Positions 14,752 to 17,989 of a stretch of 17,989 nt of DNA are shown piece after piece. The notes under the pieces are model-generated. The model searched no databases, had not been told where the DNA came from, and saw nothing but the letters and a program-made list of their open reading frames with translations. This DNA comes from Candidatus Saccharicenans sp. GTDB lineage: Bacteria > Acidobacteriota > Aminicenantia > Aminicenantales > Saccharicenantaceae. The position numbers were made by a program, and so were the translations under genes. Positions within the stretch are counted from its first letter, which is position 1. Each line of letters opens with the position of its first letter. Location of the stretch: NCBI GenBank assembly GCA_024653405.1, contig JANLGB010000005.1, positions 1-17,989 on the forward strand, in the 5' to 3' direction.

Positions 14752-15599
14752 GTAATAATTTTTTTTTCTTTTTTGGTCCCGAAAAGCCCCAGAAATTTCC
14801 GGCGGCGGACCGGATTTACCGGGCGGCCCAGTTCGGGCAGCAGTTGGTTATTGAGAATGGCTTCGGGCACCTCTCTGACCATGGCTTCGGCTACCTCCCT
14901 TCCGACTATCCGGGCCGCCACTTCCACCCCCCGGCTTAGCACGGGCTTCCTTTTTTCTGAATCGTGAGCATCGGAGGCGAGCAGCTGCACCAGATGATGC
15001 CGCAGAAAAAGCTCCGCTCTTTTCTGTATTTCAGAACCAAACCCACCGGTCAGGCTACCTGCGGTCAGCTGGGCCAGACAACCCCGGCTAACCAGGTCAT
15101 AAAGGATTTCGGGCTGGCGACCGAACAGGTCATTTCTCTCGGGATGGCTGATAATGGGCGTGTAGCCGGCCAGCATCAGCCGATAAAAAAGCTCCCGGGT
15201 ACCGACTGGCACCTGGTCGCCCGGAAATTCAACAAAGACATATTCGCTCTGGTTGAGGCTCAGGTGGCGGCGGCCAACCTCCTCGACCAGGTCGGGATGG
15301 ACGAAGACCTCGGCCCCCTGGAAGAACTTGACCCGGTTATCGGCGCCGAACCGGTCGTAAAATTGACTGAACCGTTCTTCCATCACCTGCTGGCTGTCCT
15401 GATAGCGGGAGAAGCGGAACAGGTGCGGCGTCAGGCAGATGGCCTCGATACCGTCAGCCACGGCTATCTCCACCATCCGGGCCGTTTCTTCCCAGCTTTC
15501 CGGCCCGTCATCCCAGTCCGGCAGAAGATGGGTATGGAGGTCGATCATCCCCCTGGCCGCCGGATTCCGGGGGAAATAAACCTTAACTTTAATTTCCAT
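14748..15599 (-). CDS. CpsB/CapC/YwqE-type PHP-domain protein-tyrosine phosphatase
   Basis: Metal-dependent phosphatase of the PHP superfamily expected to remove phosphate from the tyrosine tail of the neighbouring Wzc-type kinase and so regulate polysaccharide export. The protein is 283 residues. Metal-binding motifs are all present: DLHTHLLP (His22, His24) with DDGPES, CLTPH (His59), GAEVFVHP (Glu97), ISHPERN (His152) and SDAHD (Asp210, His212). The C-terminal end is basic. It follows wzc with a five-base gap. Start is uncertain: ATG 15599 uses the GAGG that overlaps the wzc stop, very close to the codon; an in-frame ATG at 15548 would begin exactly at the family's usual MIDLHTH and drop 17 residues. 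The TGA stop lies under the -35 box of the next promoter. Confidence 0.92.
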   Translation of the reverse strand: MEIKVKVYFPRNPAARGMIDLHTHLLPDWDDGPESWEETARMVEIAVADGIEAICLTPHLFRFSRYQDSQQVMEERFSQFYDRFGADNRVKFFQGAEVFVHPDLVEEVGRRHLSLNQSEYVFVEFPGDQVPVGTRELFYRLMLAGYTPIISHPERNDLFGRQPEILYDLVSRGCLAQLTAGSLTGGFGSEIQKRAELFLRHHLVQLLASDAHDSEKRKPVLSRGVEVAARIVGREVAEAMVREVPEAILNNQLLPELGRPVNPVRRRKFLGLFGTKKEKKIIT

Positions 15600-15604
15600 G
15601 GTCC

Positions 15605-17803
15605 TCAGCGCTGATAATAATGACGATAATAATGCCGGTGATAATAGCCACGGTTGTCCAGGTTGAGGGCATTGATGACCACCCCGAAGGTTTTCAGCTG
15701 GAGCAGGTCAACTATCTCCCGGGTCTGGCGCAGGGCTTCTTTTGGCGTCCTGTCGGCCTGGACCACCAGGATTATTCCATCCACCATCTTGCCCAGCACC
15801 CGGGAATCGGTCACGGAGAGGACAGGCGGGGTATCAATCAGGATAAAGTCAAAGGTCGCCCTCAAACTGTCCAGCAGTTCCCTCATTCTTTCTGAACCCA
15901 GGAGTTCAGCCGGATTGGGAGGAATCGGCCCGGAGTTTATGAAATACAGAGACGGCACCAGGGTGGGTTTAACCAGTTTCTTTAGTTCCAGACCCATGGT
16001 CAAGTAATTACTGAGACCGTCGTGGTTTTTCTGGTTGAAAATCCGGTGTTGCTTGGGACGCCGCAGGTCAGCATCAATGAGCAGCACCTTCTTCTCCATC
16101 TGGGCCAGGCTGACAGCCAGGTTGGAAATTGTAACCGACTTACCTTCGTTGGGCAGGGGACTGGTGATGATTAGACTCTTCAGGCTCGACAGGGGTCCGG
16201 ACAGCAGCAGGGCGGTTCGCAGCGACCGATAACTCTCGGCAAAGGTGGAATCGGGAGCAAAATGGCTGATCAGCTCGATGCTTCTTATTTCAGTTTCGGC
16301 TTCGGCTGTGTCTTCTCTTCTTTTCTTCTTTTTATCTTCCTCATCCTCCCCTGAGCGGTAAGCATAATAATGTCCGTTCAGGGTGGCATCCTGGTCGAAA
16401 ATCGGGACCACGCCCAGGGTGGGCCAACCCGAATAACGCTCAACATCTTCGGCCGATTTGACCGTATTGTCAAGATACTCCATCCCCAGGGCCAGGCCCA
16501 ATCCCCCGAACAGCCCCAGGAACAGAGCCAGGAGCAGGTTGCGGAACTTTCTCGGGCTATCGGGGCGCAAGGGAATATCAGCCCGGTCCACGATCCTGAT
16601 ATTGGAAGTCCGCAGCCCTTTTAACCTGGCCGAGACCCCGGTTTCACTCTGCCGTTTCAGCAATGATTCCAACAGGTTTTTCTTGTTTTCCAGTTCAATC
16701 TTCAGGCTGTTATAAAGGATGGCATTGGAGTTCAGGCGGAAGGCTTCTTCCTTCTGCTGTTCAAACAGTTCCTTCAGGGAAGCCTCTTTCTTCAGGGCAG
16801 CCTGGTAGTCGGCATAGGCGGCCCGAATCAGCCTCTGGGTTTCGTTCTTGAGCAATTCCCGGGCCGTGTCCAGCTCGGCCTTCAGCCGCTGCATTTCCGG
16901 GTACTCCGGCTGGAATTTCTCCTGCAGCTTGGCGTATTCACGGCTGAGCTTCAGGTATTCTTCCCTCAGGCGTTGAATCAGGGCATTGTTCATGGCTTCG
17001 GGGATGAAATCGGGCGAGGCATTTTTTATCCCGTTGTAGTAGGACTCCTTTCTCACCCGCTCAATCTGAGCCTCGGTCAGGGCTTTGTTGAGCTCGCTGA
17101 TTTTATCCAGCATGGTGGTCTCTTTATCGCTCAGGATGACGATGTCTTTTTCCTGCCCGTAATTCTGCAGTTCCTGCTCTTTCTGGCTGATTTCCTTTTT
17201 GAGCTCGGCGATCTGTTCGCTCAGGAATTCGGTGGCCTGTTCGGTGGTTTCGTACCTGGCCTCGATGTTCATGTCCACGAACGAATCGAACAGGGCATTG
17301 ACGCAGTCACTGGCCAGGGTCGGGTCATGGGCCCGGAAAGCCACCTCTACCAGCCTGGTCATCCGGATGGGCTTAACCTCCAGTCGGTCCAGGAATTTAT
17401 CCACCAGCTTTTGTCTGAAGACCGGGTTCTTTAAGTCCTCGCCGGTTACATTCTTGCCGGAGGAGAAATCTTTTTTCTCCCAGAGTTTCAGGCGTTCGAT
17501 AGTTCTTTCAGCCAGGCTGCGGCTCTGCAGAAGCTTGTACTGGGTCTGAAAATAGTCATCCCGGAAAGTTTCTATCTGAAAGATATCCTCGAAACTCAGG
17601 ATATTGGGTTCCTTTTCGATCATGACCGTCCCCCGGGCCTTATAGACCGGCCTGGTGACAAAGGAAATGATCAGCGAGAGCGCGGCGGCGAGTAGGGTCA
17701 GGGAGATAACCGTCCAGCGACGCCGGTAAAAAATATTGATGTATTTTCTCAGGTCAATTTCATCTGTCTCCATAGTCTGGGGTTCAACATAATTTTCGTT
17801 CAT
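15605..17803 (-). CDS. wzc: Wzc-type polysaccharide chain-length regulator with fused BY-tyrosine kinase
   Basis: Inner-membrane polysaccharide co-polymerase plus autokinase of 732 residues. A Wzz domain starts at about residue 16 (EIDLRKYINIFYRRRW), helix 1 is at about 31-50, a long periplasmic coiled coil spans about 190-385, and helix 2 at about 422-440 follows the proline-rich IPLRPDSPRKF motif. The cytosolic linker is highly charged (EDEEDKKKKRRED). The kinase has Walker A (PLPNEGKS, about 549-556), A' (LLIDADLRRP, 574-583) and B (FILIDTPP, 653-660), and ends in a tyrosine cluster, GYYHRHYYRHYYQR, the expected autophosphorylation site. The ATG at 17803 is preferred: GAGG lies six bases upstream, whereas a GTG at 17815 has no ribosome site. 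It sits between the export protein and the matching phosphatase. Confidence 0.95.
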   Translation of the reverse strand: MNENYVEPQTMETDEIDLRKYINIFYRRRWTVISLTLLAAALSLIISFVTRPVYKARGTVMIEKEPNILSFEDIFQIETFRDDYFQTQYKLLQSRSLAERTIERLKLWEKKDFSSGKNVTGEDLKNPVFRQKLVDKFLDRLEVKPIRMTRLVEVAFRAHDPTLASDCVNALFDSFVDMNIEARYETTEQATEFLSEQIAELKKEISQKEQELQNYGQEKDIVILSDKETTMLDKISELNKALTEAQIERVRKESYYNGIKNASPDFIPEAMNNALIQRLREEYLKLSREYAKLQEKFQPEYPEMQRLKAELDTARELLKNETQRLIRAAYADYQAALKKEASLKELFEQQKEEAFRLNSNAILYNSLKIELENKKNLLESLLKRQSETGVSARLKGLRTSNIRIVDRADIPLRPDSPRKFRNLLLALFLGLFGGLGLALGMEYLDNTVKSAEDVERYSGWPTLGVVPIFDQDATLNGHYYAYRSGEDEEDKKKKRREDTAEAETEIRSIELISHFAPDSTFAESYRSLRTALLLSGPLSSLKSLIITSPLPNEGKSVTISNLAVSLAQMEKKVLLIDADLRRPKQHRIFNQKNHDGLSNYLTMGLELKKLVKPTLVPSLYFINSGPIPPNPAELLGSERMRELLDSLRATFDFILIDTPPVLSVTDSRVLGKMVDGIILVVQADRTPKEALRQTREIVDLLQLKTFGVVINALNLDNRGYYHRHYYRHYYQR

Positions 17804-17827
17804 CTCAGACCTCACCGCTTATGTTCA

Positions 17828-17989
17828 TCAGAAGATGCTTTCTTTAACAATAACCACATCCCCCTCCCGGAGCGGGATGTCCTTACGCTTTCCCTTGATG
17901 ACATCATTCAGGTTAACCCGGAGGTTAGTTTCCTTGCCGCTTTTATCCTTTCTCTTGATGATCACTCCCCGCTTGGAAGCATTCTCGCT
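17828..17989 (-). CDS. Polysaccharide export protein (Wza/SLBB type), C-terminal end only
   Basis: Open minus-strand frame entering from the right edge and ending in two tandem TGA codons; 53 residues are visible. The end, KGKRKDIPLREGDVVIVKES, matches the closing part of an SLBB domain in outer-membrane polysaccharide export proteins, where a D-x-x-L-x-x-G-D-x-[IV]-x-V pattern is typical, preceded by a VNLNDVI strand. The position 24 bases before wzc is the normal place for a Wza homologue. The bulk of the gene, including any lipoprotein signal, lies outside the window. Confidence 0.75.
   Translation of the reverse strand, partial: SENASKRGVIIKRKDKSGKETNLRVNLNDVIKGKRKDIPLREGDVVIVKESIF

Noticed and set aside
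14964..15614. Plus-strand open frame of 216 codons opposite the PHP phosphatase gene
   Set aside because: The opposite strand encodes all metal-binding motifs of a CpsB-type phosphatase; the plus-strand product resembles nothing.
15608..15655. GATAATAATG repeats as a possible CRISPR or regulatory repeat array
   Set aside because: Units are about 12 bases, contiguous and in frame, encoding the Tyr-rich Wzc tail; there are no spacers.
1..17989. Mobile elements, prophage, toxin-antitoxin or defence genes, tRNA or rRNA genes
   Set aside because: No transposase, integrase, paired terminal repeats, defence domains or RNA-gene sequence were seen; nearly all bases are explained by the genes listed.

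Overview
The window looks like a chromosomal segment of a Gram-negative bacterium with fairly high GC (an estimate by eye in the mid-50s percent). It has 17 protein genes; two of these are cut by the window ends. I see no rRNA, tRNA, CRISPR array, transposase or phage gene. The mix (divergent glycogen synthase, secreted GH5 enzyme, Wzc/CpsB polysaccharide cluster, F0 genes in a split operon) would suit an Acidobacteriota or Aminicenantes-like anaerobe. That placement is only an impression from the proteins and needs a search.

Layout. (1) Positions 2-5560, plus strand: a tight housekeeping operon, xseA(partial)-xseB-ispA-dxs-tlyA-nadK, with ATGA or longer overlaps at several junctions. It couples exonuclease VII, the first enzyme of the MEP pathway (Dxs), a prenyl diphosphate synthase (IspA), an S4-domain RNA methyltransferase and NAD kinase. 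(2) Positions 5672-7473, plus strand: a divergent GT5 glycogen synthase overlapping a thioredoxin gene, probably with its own promoter and a nearly leaderless start. (3) Positions 7464-10162, minus strand: atpZ, an atpI-like gene, atpB and atpE, followed by a YihY/BrkB membrane protein. Only membrane (F0) subunits a and c and assembly helpers are here; b, delta and all F1 subunits must lie elsewhere. The c subunit carries a by-eye Na+-binding signature. (4) Positions 10163-10723: a divergent promoter region and a small membrane-anchored TPR-like protein. (5) Positions 10733-17989, minus strand: an exopolysaccharide/capsule cluster. In transcription order it has an SLBB/Wza-type export protein (C-terminal end only), a Wzc-type chain-length regulator with fused tyrosine kinase, a CpsB/YwqE-type PHP phosphatase, an unfamiliar secreted CnaB-like protein with a C-terminal membrane helix, an O-antigen ligase/polymerase family protein, a membrane TPR-like partner and a secreted GH5 glycosidase.

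How it works together: the Wzc kinase and CpsB phosphatase probably form the usual phosphorylation cycle controlling polymer length and export. The ligase-family protein would polymerise or attach the glycan, and the GH5 enzyme may trim it. I find no clearly novel system. The features most worth a second look are the Na+-type c subunit in a split F0 operon, the glycogen synthase with several altered substrate-binding motifs, and the unrecognised CnaB-like protein with its own strong promoter inside the polysaccharide cluster.
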